Part shown: positions 18,295 to 27,762 of the stretch, piece by piece | Layout: every line of letters starts with the position of its first letter | How positions within the stretch are numbered: position 1 is the stretch's first letter | Assembly (NCBI RefSeq): GCF_014207655.1 | Contig: NZ_JACHHJ010000004.1 | Span: forward strand, 1-64,000 | Reading direction: 5' to 3' | Origin: Geomicrobium halophilum | GTDB taxonomy: Bacteria; Bacillota; Bacilli; Bacillales; Marinococcaceae | Length of the DNA stretch: 64,000 nucleotides | Notes under the pieces: model-generated | The model's input: only the letters and a program-made list of their open reading frames with translations | Told to the model about the DNA's origin: nothing | The model's database searches: none | Position numbers and translations under genes: made by a program

Positions 18295-20040
18295 TTACTC
18301 ACCTGGATTTCTAGGAAGTCGAATGATCATTGTCGTGCCAACATTTGGTTTACTTTCTACTTCAATGGTTCCGTGGTGGGCTTCCAACAAGTGTTTCACA
18401 ATCGCGAGTCCCAGGCCCGTGCCCCCTGAATCACGGCTACGCGCACGATCAACTCGATAAAAACGTTCAAATATACGCGGGAGATCATCTGGATCAATAC
18501 CTATCCCCGTATCGCTTACACGACAAACGACCATTTCACCGTCTGGATACATGTTCATTTCTACTTTCCCGTCGTTTCCTGTATAGATAATGGCGTTGGT
18601 CAGAAGGTTAATAATCATTTGTTTTAACCGTGCGGCATCGCCAATCAATTCGGTGTTCCCATTACTTGAAATATTGAATTGAATTCCTTTATCTTCAGCT
18701 TTTTTTCTCAATAGGCGTCCAGCTTCTTCCCCAATTTCGGACAGATCCAGCGAATGCCAGTTTAACTGGAAGTTATGATGTTCAATGCGCGACAACTCCA
18801 ACAAGTCATTGACCAAATCTTGAAGACGATCGCTTTCTTTCCAAATAATCTCTAGAAATTGTTTTTGGATGTCCTGATCTCCTAATGAATCGCTTAATAA
18901 CGTTTCCGCAAAACCTTTCAGTGAGGTGACGGGCGTCTTCAATTCATGAGAAACATTAGCGATGAAGTCTTTTCGAATTTCTTCCAATCGTTTCAATCCA
19001 GAAATATCGTGTAAAATGATCACAACCCCACGCAATTGATCTTTCGCATTAATCACCGGTGTTCCGTATAGTTCATAATGCTTCGTAGCCCAATCATCAT
19101 CTAAACGTAATTGTTCACGGGTACGCTCTTCGGTTAAAAAAACCCGCTGAATAAACTGGACGAAGTTTTGGTCATCAATGCGTTCATAGTAAAGGTCATG
19201 TAACCATTCATTTGTATTTGTTTGGAAAATGTCATTACACATGCGATTCGCGAGCGTAATACGCCCCCGGCCATCAATAAACAGAAGGCCGCTTCCCATG
19301 TTATCAATTAATGCTTCCAGATTTTCTTGTTGACTTTTATAATTAGATGTTGTCTTCTGTAATTTGTACGCCAAAGTGTTAATGGATCGGTTTAATTGTC
19401 CTAAGTCATCACTTTTCTCATCAGGAGTACGGGTTTGGTAGTTGCCTTTTGCCAACTCATTTGCCATGGTCGTCACTTGCCCAATCGGACGTGTAATCCT
19501 TTGGGTAACCCGATAGCCTAATATAACGATGATAAGAAAAGCCGTAACAAAACTTACAACAATGAATATCCACATTTGCTCAATGGCATCGTTGACTGAA
19601 TCAATAGGGAGAGCTAGCCTAACATAACCCTCATCCTCTCCTATAGGGTGCGCATAATATAAATGGTCGACGCCGACTGTTTCACTCTCACGCACCGTTG
19701 CCCCTTCGACATTTCCGGCCTGGCGAACTTCTTTACGATTTAGATGGTTTTCCATTTCCCCATCTACCTCATTTGATTCTCCAAAAACCTCTCCTTGCTC
19801 ACCAATGATGGTTACACGTAAATCAAGTTGTGTACTTATTTCTTCCGTAAGCGTTTGCACGTCATTTTCATTATCCTCAATGATTGAAGCAACCATCCGC
19901 GCCTCTTTTTGTAAGCGATCAACCGTTTCGTCAACGTATAAATTATGGAGGATCTGACCTATAAGTATGCCTAAAGCCCCGAGTGTAAATAAAATAATAA
20001 GTAGCAAGGGGACCATTAAACGCGTACGGAATGTATTCAT
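18295..20040 (-). CDS. phoR: Phosphate-sensing histidine kinase PhoR
   Basis: A 581-residue membrane sensor kinase. Transmembrane helices at about 8-30 and 164-186 bracket an extracytoplasmic sensor domain; a HAMP domain (about 187-240), a PAS domain (about 245-355), the phosphoacceptor box NVSHELKTPVTSLKGF near 363 and a C-terminal ATPase domain (N box LLTNAIIYT, G boxes DTGIGI and GTGLGLAI) follow. The four-base overlap with phoP and position beside pstSCAB identify it as PhoR rather than the similar WalK. Confidence 0.9.
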   Translation of the reverse strand: MNTFRTRLMVPLLLIILFTLGALGILIGQILHNLYVDETVDRLQKEARMVASIIEDNENDVQTLTEEISTQLDLRVTIIGEQGEVFGESNEVDGEMENHLNRKEVRQAGNVEGATVRESETVGVDHLYYAHPIGEDEGYVRLALPIDSVNDAIEQMWIFIVVSFVTAFLIIVILGYRVTQRITRPIGQVTTMANELAKGNYQTRTPDEKSDDLGQLNRSINTLAYKLQKTTSNYKSQQENLEALIDNMGSGLLFIDGRGRITLANRMCNDIFQTNTNEWLHDLYYERIDDQNFVQFIQRVFLTEERTREQLRLDDDWATKHYELYGTPVINAKDQLRGVVIILHDISGLKRLEEIRKDFIANVSHELKTPVTSLKGFAETLLSDSLGDQDIQKQFLEIIWKESDRLQDLVNDLLELSRIEHHNFQLNWHSLDLSEIGEEAGRLLRKKAEDKGIQFNISSNGNTELIGDAARLKQMIINLLTNAIIYTGNDGKVEMNMYPDGEMVVCRVSDTGIGIDPDDLPRIFERFYRVDRARSRDSGGTGLGLAIVKHLLEAHHGTIEVESKPNVGTTMIIRLPRNPGE

Positions 20041-20747
20041 TGTTTATCTGGACTTTCCATTTTATAACCGATCCCCCGTATGGTCTTAATATACGACGAT
20101 TTGTTTGTTAACGGTTCTATTTTTTCTCTTAAATGGCTTATATGCACGTCCACAATCCGCGTGTCGCCGACAAATTCATAATTCCACACGGCATTCAATA
20201 ATTGGTTCCTCGTTAAAACACGGCCGTGATGTTGAATTAAATAACATAGTAATTCGAATTCCTTGGGAGTGAGTTCGAGCTGATCTCCTTTAACATAAAC
20301 TTCATAATGGGCTGGATAAATTTCAATGTCACCGAGGATTTCTTTTTCCTTTTCAGTCTCACCTTTGTGATTTGTGGATTGTTCCACCCGGCGAATAATG
20401 GCACGAACTCTAGCAACTAACTCCCTTGGACTAAAAGGTTTTGTCATATAATCATCGGCACCCAGTTCCAACCCCAAAACTTTATCGAATTCTTCATCTT
20501 TAGCTGTCAGCATAAGGATCGGAGAATTCACTTGATTTTCTCGTAAATGTCTGCAAACTTCCAATCCATCCAACCCGGGAAGCATCAAATCAAGGACAAT
20601 TAAGTCATAAAAGCACTCTCTTGCCAAATCGATTGCCGATGGACCATCCCCCGTACTAACAACGTCATAGCCTGCCTGCTCAAGATTGTATGTTAAAAGG
20701 GTCACGATGGACGGCTCGTCATCCACCACTAACAGTTTATAAGCCAT
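20037..20747 (-). CDS. phoP: Phosphate response regulator PhoP
   Basis: A 236-residue OmpR-class response regulator. The receiver domain has DDEPS near the N-terminus, the phosphoacceptor Asp in DLIVLDLMLPG and the conserved Lys in MTKPFSPREL. The C-terminal winged helix includes LTPKEFELL and the DVHISHLREKIE recognition region. It is followed by phoR with a four-base overlap and faces the pst operon on the same strand; PhoP would bind the TTACA-type boxes seen before pstS. Confidence 0.92.
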   Translation of the reverse strand: MAYKLLVVDDEPSIVTLLTYNLEQAGYDVVSTGDGPSAIDLARECFYDLIVLDLMLPGLDGLEVCRHLRENQVNSPILMLTAKDEEFDKVLGLELGADDYMTKPFSPRELVARVRAIIRRVEQSTNHKGETEKEKEILGDIEIYPAHYEVYVKGDQLELTPKEFELLCYLIQHHGRVLTRNQLLNAVWNYEFVGDTRIVDVHISHLREKIEPLTNKSSYIKTIRGIGYKMESPDKQ

Positions 20748-20782
20748 AGGTGATCTCCTTCATTCCGACCTTAGTAATTGTA

Positions 20783-20812
20783 ATTGTACAGTGAAAAAGT
20801 ATTGGTATACAA
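20783..20812 (-). promoter_or_regulatory. Candidate sigma-A promoter for phoPR
   Basis: On the minus strand TTGTAT and TACAAT are separated by 18 bases, with the -10 about 35 bases before the phoP ATG. phoPR therefore has a possible promoter of its own, downstream of the pst terminator. Confidence 0.5.
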
Positions 20813-20818
20813 CGTATA

Positions 20819-20854
20819 AAACGCTACACCCTAAAGATTAAGGTGATAGCGTTT
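20819..20854 (-). terminator. Terminator of the pst operon
   Basis: AAACGCTA-CACC and GGTG-TAGCGTTT pair, with one bulged base, and TTTTATA follows on the minus strand. It separates pstB from phoPR. Confidence 0.85.
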
Positions 20855-21032
20855 CTATCCTTTAAGACACACAGTGCGTTGTGGATCATCATCTCTAACG
20901 CTTTCTACTTATCACGCACGTATGGCCGTACTTGACAATTTGGCCACCACAACCATAAGATTATCCAGTTGTTATTTCTCTACAACCCACGAATAGCTCC
21001 CTGTAGGAGTCCTCACGTTCTGGCACTACGTT

Positions 21033-21794
21033 CTAGCCAAATTTTCCAGTTATATAATCTTCTGTCTGCTGCCTTTTGGGGCTGAAAAATAACTGAGTCG
21101 TATCGTTCACTTCTATTAACTGCCCCATATATAGAAAAGCAGTCGTATCCGATATGCGCGCGGCTTGCTCCATTTGATGAGTCACCATAACCACCGTATA
21201 CTGCTCCTTCAATTTTTGGATTAAGTCTTCAATTCCTTGTGTGGATACAGGGTCAAGGGCAGACGTCGGTTCATCCATTAGAAGTACATCCGGTTTTGTG
21301 GCAAGGGCACGAGCAATGCAGAGACGCTGTTGTTGACCACCGGAAAGTTCGAGCGCTGACTCATGCAGACGATCCTTTACTTCATCCCACAGATAAGCAT
21401 CGGTCAATGTTTGCTCCACGATTTCTTGCAACTGCTTCTTTTTCTTATAACCGTGCACCCTTGGGCCATAAGCAACATTTTCAAAAATACTTTTGGGAAA
21501 AGGGTTTGGCTTTTGAAAAACCATACCGATTTGTTTTCGTAAATCTAAGGCATCCATTTTGCCTTTTAGAATGTTTTTACCTGAAAATGTAATGGTCCCA
21601 CTCAATGTTGCATTCGGTGACATTGAACGAATAAGAAGATTAAGTGTTTGTAACAGCGTCGACTTCCCGCAACCAGATGGTCCTATGAGCGCGGTCACTT
21701 CACCTTCAATGACTTCAAGGTCGATGCCATGAATGACCTGGTGTTCCCCATACGCAACTTTAAGGTTTTCAGTCTTGATAATCGAATCTGTCAT
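21033..21794 (-). CDS. pstB: Phosphate ABC transporter ATP-binding protein PstB (second copy)
   Basis: A 253-residue ATPase of the PstB family with Walker [10 protein letters not shown], the PstB-specific [13 protein letters not shown] segment, signature [14 protein letters not shown] and Walker B VLLMDEP. Last gene of the pstSCA-pstB-pstB operon. The ATG at 21794 was chosen because GGGGAAGAAGAG lies just upstream; the longer frame starts before it. Two tandem ATPase genes also occur in B. subtilis (pstBA, pstBB). Confidence 0.93.
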   Translation of the reverse strand: MTDSIIKTENLKVAYGEHQVIHGIDLEVIEGEVTALIGPSGCGKSTLLQTLNLLIRSMSPNATLSGTITFSGKNILKGKMDALDLRKQIGMVFQKPNPFPKSIFENVAYGPRVHGYKKKKQLQEIVEQTLTDAYLWDEVKDRLHESALELSGGQQQRLCIARALATKPDVLLMDEPTSALDPVSTQGIEDLIQKLKEQYTVVMVTHQMEQAARISDTTAFLYMGQLIEVNDTTQLFFSPKRQQTEDYITGKFG

Positions 21795-21807
21795 CTCTTC
21801 TTCCCCT

Positions 21808-22617
21808 TTAACCAAAACGTCCGGATATATAATCTGCGCTTCGCTTTTCTTTCGGATTGGAAAAAAACTGCTTCGTATCTGCGTACTCCACTAGCTCCCC
21901 TTGGTAAAAAAATGCAGTGTAATCCGCAATTCTTGCAGCCTGTTGAAGATTATGGGTCACGAGTAAAACCGTATAAGATTCCTTTAATGTCAAAAGCAGA
22001 TCTTCGATTTTCGCCATCGCGATGGGGTCAAGGGCGGACGCCGGTTCATCAAGTAAAATCACCTCCGGGTGGATACTTAATGTCCTCGCGATACACAGAC
22101 GTTGCTTTTGTCCGCCAGAAAGAGAATAGGCAGACATGTGAAGCCGATCCCAAACCTCTTCCCAAAGCCCAACCTGTTTAAGGTTTTCTTCTACTTTTTT
22201 TGATAGATTTTGTTTTGAATACAATCCATGTTCTTTTAACGGCTGCATGATGTTTTTGGCAATTGATTTTGGGAAAGGGTTAGGATTTTGAAAGACCATG
22301 CCAATTTCTTTTCGAAGAGCAACCGTGTCAATTTCTTCATGTAGAAGGTTAACATCATCGTATTGAATGGTGCCTTCAGCCCGAAACCCCGGAACATCAT
22401 CATTCATTCGGTTAATCGAACGCAGGATTGTGGATTTGCCACAACCGGACGGTCCGATTAAAGCATTAATAGCATTCTTTTTAATCGGCAGATTTACATT
22501 TTGAAGCGCATGATAATCTCCGTAATAAATATCTAATTCCTGGATATCGAGCGCCGTTTCTTTCGTTTCTGGTAAAGGTTGAGCTTTCCTTATTTCCGGT
22601 AAAGTGACGGTGACCAA
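21808..22617 (-). CDS. pstB: Phosphate ABC transporter ATP-binding protein PstB (first copy)
   Basis: A 269-residue PstB-family ATPase energising high-affinity phosphate uptake through PstCA. Walker [23 protein letters not shown], signature [14 protein letters not shown] and Walker B VILLDEP are all intact. The N-terminal 20 residues before the ATPase fold are longer than in the second copy. It starts 12 bases after pstA. Confidence 0.93.
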   Translation of the reverse strand: MVTVTLPEIRKAQPLPETKETALDIQELDIYYGDYHALQNVNLPIKKNAINALIGPSGCGKSTILRSINRMNDDVPGFRAEGTIQYDDVNLLHEEIDTVALRKEIGMVFQNPNPFPKSIAKNIMQPLKEHGLYSKQNLSKKVEENLKQVGLWEEVWDRLHMSAYSLSGGQKQRLCIARTLSIHPEVILLDEPASALDPIAMAKIEDLLLTLKESYTVLLVTHNLQQAARIADYTAFFYQGELVEYADTKQFFSNPKEKRSADYISGRFG

Positions 22618-22629
22618 GTTACTCCCTCC

Positions 22630-23514
22630 CTATTTAGACGTAAATTTACGATGGATCCAAGTACCAATCATTCGCGCACCGATATTAAAGATAAGAATTG
22701 CCGTGACGAGAACAGCTGCCCCTCCATCCGCAATCTCTCGGATGTCAGGCATAATTCCCTCGCTGTTTACCTTCCAAATATGAACGGAAAGAGTTTCTGC
22801 CGGCCTCATTATATTTAATGGAGAAGTCTCCGAAAACGGATTCCAGTTTCCATAATCAAGATTAGGGCTCGTCATCCCCGCGCTATATAATAAAGCCGCA
22901 GCTTCCCCAAACACGAGGCCCGCTGATAAGATAATTCCAGTTAGAATTGAGGGAAAAGCACTAGGCAAAAGAATGGTAGTTATCGTGCGCCAGCGCGTGT
23001 ATCCCAGTGCCATCCCTGCTTCTTTTTGTTGGATAGGGACAGATCGCATAGCGTTTTCACATGTCCGAATCATGATTGGTAAATTAAAAATGGTCAACGT
23101 CAAAGCTCCCGCTAATACAGAAAAACCCATATCGAACGCGTTCACGAAAACAAGGAGACCGAACAATCCAAGCACAATCGAGGGCATAGAGGCAAGCGTC
23201 TCAATACATATGCGAATCATTGCAGTAAGCTTATTGTCTCTGGCGTATTCAGCCATATATATCCCGCCAGCAAGACCAACAGGGACGGTAAACACCATTG
23301 TCCATAAGAGAATATAGAAAGAATTAAATACCTGGTCTTGAATACCCCCGCCAGCACGGAAAGTACTCGACTTACTCGTAAGAAAATCCCAACTAACTTG
23401 CTGTACTCCCATATAGAGGACATAGCCCAATAATGCAGTAAGAATAACGACAATCATCATAGCAAAAAACGTAAACGTTGCGGTTGCCAATTTATCGGTG
23501 AATTTTCGATTCAT
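22630..23514 (-). CDS. pstA: Phosphate ABC transporter permease PstA
   Basis: A 294-residue inner-membrane permease with six predicted helices and the binding-protein-dependent transport EAA-type loop (KEAGMALGYTRWRTITTILLPSA). The ATG at 23514 is favoured by AAGGAGG upstream and overlaps the pstC stop codon as TAATG, indicating translational coupling. Confidence 0.93.
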   Translation of the reverse strand: MNRKFTDKLATATFTFFAMMIVVILTALLGYVLYMGVQQVSWDFLTSKSSTFRAGGGIQDQVFNSFYILLWTMVFTVPVGLAGGIYMAEYARDNKLTAMIRICIETLASMPSIVLGLFGLLVFVNAFDMGFSVLAGALTLTIFNLPIMIRTCENAMRSVPIQQKEAGMALGYTRWRTITTILLPSAFPSILTGIILSAGLVFGEAAALLYSAGMTSPNLDYGNWNPFSETSPLNIMRPAETLSVHIWKVNSEGIMPDIREIADGGAAVLVTAILIFNIGARMIGTWIHRKFTSK

Positions 23515-24437
23515 TAAAACTTCCTCCTTGCTGCCAGGAAGCGTACAAGCATAACTAAGCCATAGGATAAGATGAGGAGAAGCAATCCAAGCGTCCAAAG
23601 TACGTTGTTCTCCGCACTGTTAAACGTTGTATGTCCCATATTTAGTGTAATAATGGTAGTCATCGTGGCTGCTGGATCAAGCAACGAACTCGGAAGAATG
23701 GTAGTATTGCCGATCACCATTTGGATCGCAAGTGCTTCGCCGATCGCACGAGCCATCCCCAAAATAATCGCTGTTAAAAGACCAGGCATGGCTGTAGGCA
23801 GTAAAACACGCCGGACGGTTTGCCAACGTGTTGCGCCTAACGCCAAGGATGAACTTCTAAGACCATTTGGCAAGCGATTAAAGGCGTCGGCCGATAGCGT
23901 CGTCACTGTTGGCAAAATCATGAGGGACACGACTATAACCCCCGCCATTAAACTATAGCCGCTCCCTCCTATGTGGTCTCTAATAAAAGGAACGAGTACT
24001 GTCAATCCAAGGTAACCGTAGACAACCGATGGGATTCCCACTAAAATCTCAATGACAGGTTGAAGAATTTTCTTTCCCCAAGAGGGGGCAATTTCCGTCA
24101 TAAAAATAGCGGCGCCAATCCCAAAAGGTGCAACAATGAGTGCCGATAATACAGTCACTGACAAAGATCCAAAGATAAAGGCAAGCGCACCATACGAAGG
24201 GTTAGATCCAGATGGGTTCCAGTTTGTCGATGTTAAAAACTCCAAAGGATTGATACCGCTCATATAGAAGGATTGAAGCCCCTGCTGTGTGAGAAAAATA
24301 GTTACAGCAAGTGTCGCTAAAATCGTAACAAAAGCAGCGGAGTAAACGATCACCTTGCCATTCCGTTCAGGATTTTTCAATGATAACTTTTTATTTTTTC
24401 GTATTAAACGTTCACTAGCTTTTTCGGTGGTTTGCAT
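23514..24437 (-). CDS. pstC: Phosphate ABC transporter permease PstC
   Basis: A 307-residue permease, partner of PstA. Six membrane helices, with the EAA loop LRSSSLALGATRWQTVRRVLLPTA and the family-typical YMSGINPLEFLTSTNWNP extracytoplasmic stretch after the first helix. The ATG at 24437 has AGGTGA seven to eight bases upstream; an earlier in-frame GTG has none. Confidence 0.92.
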   Translation of the reverse strand: MQTTEKASERLIRKNKKLSLKNPERNGKVIVYSAAFVTILATLAVTIFLTQQGLQSFYMSGINPLEFLTSTNWNPSGSNPSYGALAFIFGSLSVTVLSALIVAPFGIGAAIFMTEIAPSWGKKILQPVIEILVGIPSVVYGYLGLTVLVPFIRDHIGGSGYSLMAGVIVVSLMILPTVTTLSADAFNRLPNGLRSSSLALGATRWQTVRRVLLPTAMPGLLTAIILGMARAIGEALAIQMVIGNTTILPSSLLDPAATMTTIITLNMGHTTFNSAENNVLWTLGLLLLILSYGLVMLVRFLAARRKF

Positions 24438-24486
24438 AATTGGTATCACCTATATTTTCCTGGGTGAAGTTTTTCTAAAAGGATGG

Positions 24487-25410
24487 TTATTCGACCGATG
24501 TCTCTTCACCTTCAGCATCACGTTCCACTTCCATTTGATTGACATTAATATATCCTTGTTCAGGCACCAACGTTTCCTGAATTTCATCCGAGAGCATAAA
24601 ATCTAGGAATTCCTTTGTTAAACCTTGCGGCTCTCCATGGGTATAAGAATGTTGATACGCCCATATCGGGTACTCTCCCGTTTGCACATTCTCAGCTGTA
24701 GGCTCCACACCATCTATGCTCACTTTAGTGATACTGTCGTCGAAATAAGAGAATGCTAGATATCCAATGGCGCCTTCAGTTTCAGAAACAATTTGTCTTA
24801 CGGTGTTAGAAGAGTCTTCTGTTATCCCTTCAGCTGGTTCTTCTCCATGAAGCGCGTGATTGACAAATGTCGTTCTAGTTCCTGAAGACTGGGGTCGATT
24901 CACGAGTGTGATTTCCTCATCTGCACCTCCTAGTTCAGACCAGTTGGTAATCTCACCCGTCCAAACATCGATCAATTCTTCAGAAGTTAAATCATCTACG
25001 CCTGCATCAGGATGAACAACAGGTGCCATACCGACAACAGCTACACGATGGTCTACGAGTTCCCCTGCGTCAATCTCATCTTCCTCTTCCGCGAACAAAT
25101 CAGAGTTTCCAATATCAACTTGCTCTGCTGCTACCTGGCTTAAGCCTGCCCCGGAACCTCCGGCTTGAACTTGAATATTAGCTTCTGGTTCCTCTTCCTG
25201 ATAGATTTCAGCAGCTGCACCTACCAACGGTTGCATAGCGCTAGAACCTGCAATTGTTACTGAACCGGATTCATTACCAACCGCTGGGTCGTTTTCTCCG
25301 TTACCCCCGCTTTCTTCTGCTGAAGTTTCTGCTTCTTCTTCTCCTCCACAGGCTGCTACTGCCATTACCATAACGACAACCACAAACATCAATAACCATT
25401 GCTTTTTCAT
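24487..25410 (-). CDS. pstS: Phosphate ABC transporter substrate-binding lipoprotein PstS
   Basis: A 307-residue lipoprotein: a hydrophobic signal ending in the lipobox VAAC (Cys21), then an acidic linker, then the phosphate-binding fold with SVTIAGSSAMQPL and RPQSSGTRTTFV, the two loops that bind phosphate. The strongly acidic composition fits a secreted protein of a halophile or alkaliphile. First gene of the pst operon, preceded by PHO boxes. GGGGGAG lies six bases before the ATG. Confidence 0.94.
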   Translation of the reverse strand: MKKQWLLMFVVVVMVMAVAACGGEEEAETSAEESGGNGENDPAVGNESGSVTIAGSSAMQPLVGAAAEIYQEEEPEANIQVQAGGSGAGLSQVAAEQVDIGNSDLFAEEEDEIDAGELVDHRVAVVGMAPVVHPDAGVDDLTSEELIDVWTGEITNWSELGGADEEITLVNRPQSSGTRTTFVNHALHGEEPAEGITEDSSNTVRQIVSETEGAIGYLAFSYFDDSITKVSIDGVEPTAENVQTGEYPIWAYQHSYTHGEPQGLTKEFLDFMLSDEIQETLVPEQGYINVNQMEVERDAEGEETSVE

Positions 25411-25491
25411 AGCCAACTCCCCCTGGTTCTATCAATATTTATTCGTATATTTTCACTATAATCGGTGAGTATTGAGTCAATATGGAGACAA

Positions 25492-25508
25492 TGTAAAGAT
25501 TATGTAAA
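25492..25508 (-). promoter_or_regulatory. Pair of PHO boxes before pstS
   Basis: On the minus strand two TTTACA hexamers occur exactly 11 bases apart, matching the spacing of tandem TT(A/T/C)ACA repeats bound by PhoP in Bacillus. They lie 80-100 bases upstream of pstS. Confidence 0.7.
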
Positions 25509-25590
25509 GGAATCTATAAATAAAAATAACGCTCTTTTTAAGGAAACGTTTAAACCGCCACGCCCCTCTGCTTCACTTGGGTCCTGAACA

Positions 25591-25655
25591 CCTTTTTTCT
25601 GTGAAAGGAATGGTGATACGAGTGATTCATTCTTAAACTCAGTGGGGTATTACGG
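25591..25655 (-). repeat. Copy 2 of the 65-bp dispersed repeat
   Basis: Matches 16433-16496: TTTTTTCTGTGAAA, GATTCATTCT and ACTCAGTG at the same spacing, followed by divergent sequence. It lies in the roughly 440-base gap between pstS and the phosphatase gene. Confidence 0.5.
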
Positions 25656-25847
25656 AATCCTAGGTGTTTTTTGAAGACGCTCTAAAAGAACCCAAAGCGC
25701 TCTTCCAAACATGTACGAGCCACTCGTCTCCTATTTCGGTGTCCATAAATCAATCATTATCAAAAAATTAAAATGCTCTTAATATTCTCTTCATCTATGA
25801 ACGTTATGATTTTCATGAATTCAAAAATAGAGAGGAGAGAATGATGG

Positions 25848-27353
25848 ATGTATAAGGAGATGAGTTTTTTCGTTGTAGGTCTTGTATTTATTCTAGGAAG
25901 TTTTGGAGTTGCTGAGGTGAATGCATCTAAGGTTCCCGGGGAAAAGGTTGAAAAGGCCGACGACAGTCAACAGGCAGAAAATGTCATTTATATGATTCCC
26001 GATGGGTTTAGTGCTGCCTATGCGACGAATTACCGCTTATTCAAAGGGGAGGAAGCCGTATGGGACGAACATTTAAGAGGAATGTATACGACAAATTCTG
26101 CAGATTCTAGCATCACGGATTCTGCAGCCGCCGGAACTGCTATGGCAACCGGCGAAAAAACAAATAATGGCATGCTCGGTATCGATCCAGAAGGTAATGA
26201 GCTGACTACAATCTTAGAAGTGTTACAGGAGGAAGGGAAATCCTCCGGTCTTATTGCAACTTCCACCATCACTCATGCTACTCCAGCAGCATTTGCCTCC
26301 CATGTGGAGGATCGCAGCAATGAATCAGATATCGCAAAAGATTTACTTAATACTGAAGTTGATATATTACTTGGAGGTGGAAAGAATAACTTTCTCCCAG
26401 AATCTAAAGGGGGCAACCAAGAGGGAGAGGAGAATCTAATTGCACAAGCAAAAGAGCAGCATTATGATGTTGTAGAAACACGCGATCAATTGCTGGAGGT
26501 AGATCTTAATGTAGAAGAAGGGGAAAAACTGCTTGGACTTTTTGCAGATGAAGCCCTTCCTCCAGAAGTACATCGCAATAAAGAAGAAGACCCAAGCCTT
26601 GCTGAAATGACAGAAGCAGCGCTTAATATACTTCAAGATGACGAAGATGGATTCTTCCTAATGGTTGAAGGTAGCCAGATCGATTGGGCAGGACATGACA
26701 ATGATGCAGGATGGGCCATGACAGATGTCGAAGCGTTTGAAAAAGCTGTTCATGCAGCCATCGAATTTGCAGAAGAAGATGGAGAAACGATGGTTGTTGT
26801 TGCAAGCGACCATGAAACAGGCGGCATGACAGTCGGGGCAAACGGATCAGATTCAGCTAATCCGGATATGCTAAAAAATGTCACTGCAACCGGTGAAAAC
26901 ATGGCAGCCAAACTAAATGAAGACCGGTCCAACATCGGAGAAGTAGTAAGCCAACATACCGGAATTACGTTAAATGAAGAGGAAATCCAAACCATCGAAG
27001 AAACAGAAGACGTCAAGGCAGCAATCAATGAAGTAATTAGTGAAAGAGCCAACATCGGTTGGACAAGCGATAATCACACAGCAGTAGATGTCCCGGTCTA
27101 TGCATACGGTCCAGGAGCGGATAAATTTACTGGATTCCTTGACAATACAGACTTGCCAAAAATCATAGCGGACGTCACTGATGTTGGATTGAAAGAAAAT
27201 CATCAACAATCGAAGGTTCATACCGTGCAACCCGGTGAAACCCTTTTTGAAATAGGACGGCAGAACAATTATTTATGGACGACTTTACAGGAAATCAACC
27301 AATTACCAAACCCTCACCTGATTTACCCTGGTGAGAAAGTACGATTTCAGTAG
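25848..27353 (+). CDS. Secreted alkaline phosphatase with C-terminal LysM domain
   Basis: A 501-residue enzyme releasing phosphate from organic esters outside the cell. A signal peptide covers about residues 1-26. The phosphatase fold has the metal-binding MIPDG (Asp52), the nucleophile Ser92 in ITDSAAAGTAMATG, QIDWAGHDND, and SDHETGG. The last 45 residues (VHTVQPGETLFEIGR through NPHLIYPGEKV) form a LysM repeat that binds peptidoglycan, a tail not present on the B. subtilis PhoA or PhoB enzymes. It lies divergent from pstS in the phosphate block, so Pho control is likely, although no clear PHO box was found before it. Confidence 0.92.
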   Translation: MYKEMSFFVVGLVFILGSFGVAEVNASKVPGEKVEKADDSQQAENVIYMIPDGFSAAYATNYRLFKGEEAVWDEHLRGMYTTNSADSSITDSAAAGTAMATGEKTNNGMLGIDPEGNELTTILEVLQEEGKSSGLIATSTITHATPAAFASHVEDRSNESDIAKDLLNTEVDILLGGGKNNFLPESKGGNQEGEENLIAQAKEQHYDVVETRDQLLEVDLNVEEGEKLLGLFADEALPPEVHRNKEEDPSLAEMTEAALNILQDDEDGFFLMVEGSQIDWAGHDNDAGWAMTDVEAFEKAVHAAIEFAEEDGETMVVVASDHETGGMTVGANGSDSANPDMLKNVTATGENMAAKLNEDRSNIGEVVSQHTGITLNEEEIQTIEETEDVKAAINEVISERANIGWTSDNHTAVDVPVYAYGPGADKFTGFLDNTDLPKIIADVTDVGLKENHQQSKVHTVQPGETLFEIGRQNNYLWTTLQEINQLPNPHLIYPGEKVRFQ

Positions 27354-27671
27354 AACAGATAGAAAGACCACCCTTATTAGGAAAATGTCATTAACGAAGA
27401 GCGCCTGTGCTGAAATCCACAGTCGAAGCGCCGAATTATATCTCCCGTTGCTTGCACTGAAGTCTGTTCCACCGTAAAGGAACAAATATCGCTCCCAGGT
27501 TAAACATAAACGGTGGAAGGGCAAAGTAAGCCTAGGAATTCTATTCAAACAAGGAAAAGAGACGTCCCAGAAGGGGATAATAGGTTGCTTAAACCCTCGA
27601 AATAATCCCGTATCACTTTAAAAGTGGTACGGGATCACTTGTTTTGATGTGATTTTGACTCTCGAAATTCT
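27354..27671. other. Intergenic region after the phosphatase gene
   Basis: No convincing gene. A short minus-strand frame around 27390-27500 reads without stops for about 35 codons but has no start signal or recognised family and may be mobile-element debris. A hairpin follows at 27605-27635. Confidence 0.4.
27605..27635 (+). terminator. Hairpin downstream of the phosphatase gene
   Basis: ATCCCGTA-CACTT pairs with AAGTG-TACGGGAT around a short loop, followed by CACTTGTTTTG. It lies 250 bases after the stop codon. Confidence 0.6.
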
Positions 27672-27754
27672 TTTAGGGGTTGTTCAAAATGTCAGGGAAA
27701 AATAGCTTTTGTATTTCTTCGTCGTCAAGCTCCTCGACCTACCCGACTCTTTGT
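27672..27754 (-). repeat. Minus-strand copy of the TGTTCAAAA dispersed repeat
   Basis: Read on the minus strand it contains GACGAAGAaATAC, CTATTTTTCCC and TTTTGAACA in the same order as the 50853-50973 copy. Only the right-hand part of the repeat is present. Confidence 0.65.
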
Positions 27755-27762
27755 AGACAGTG

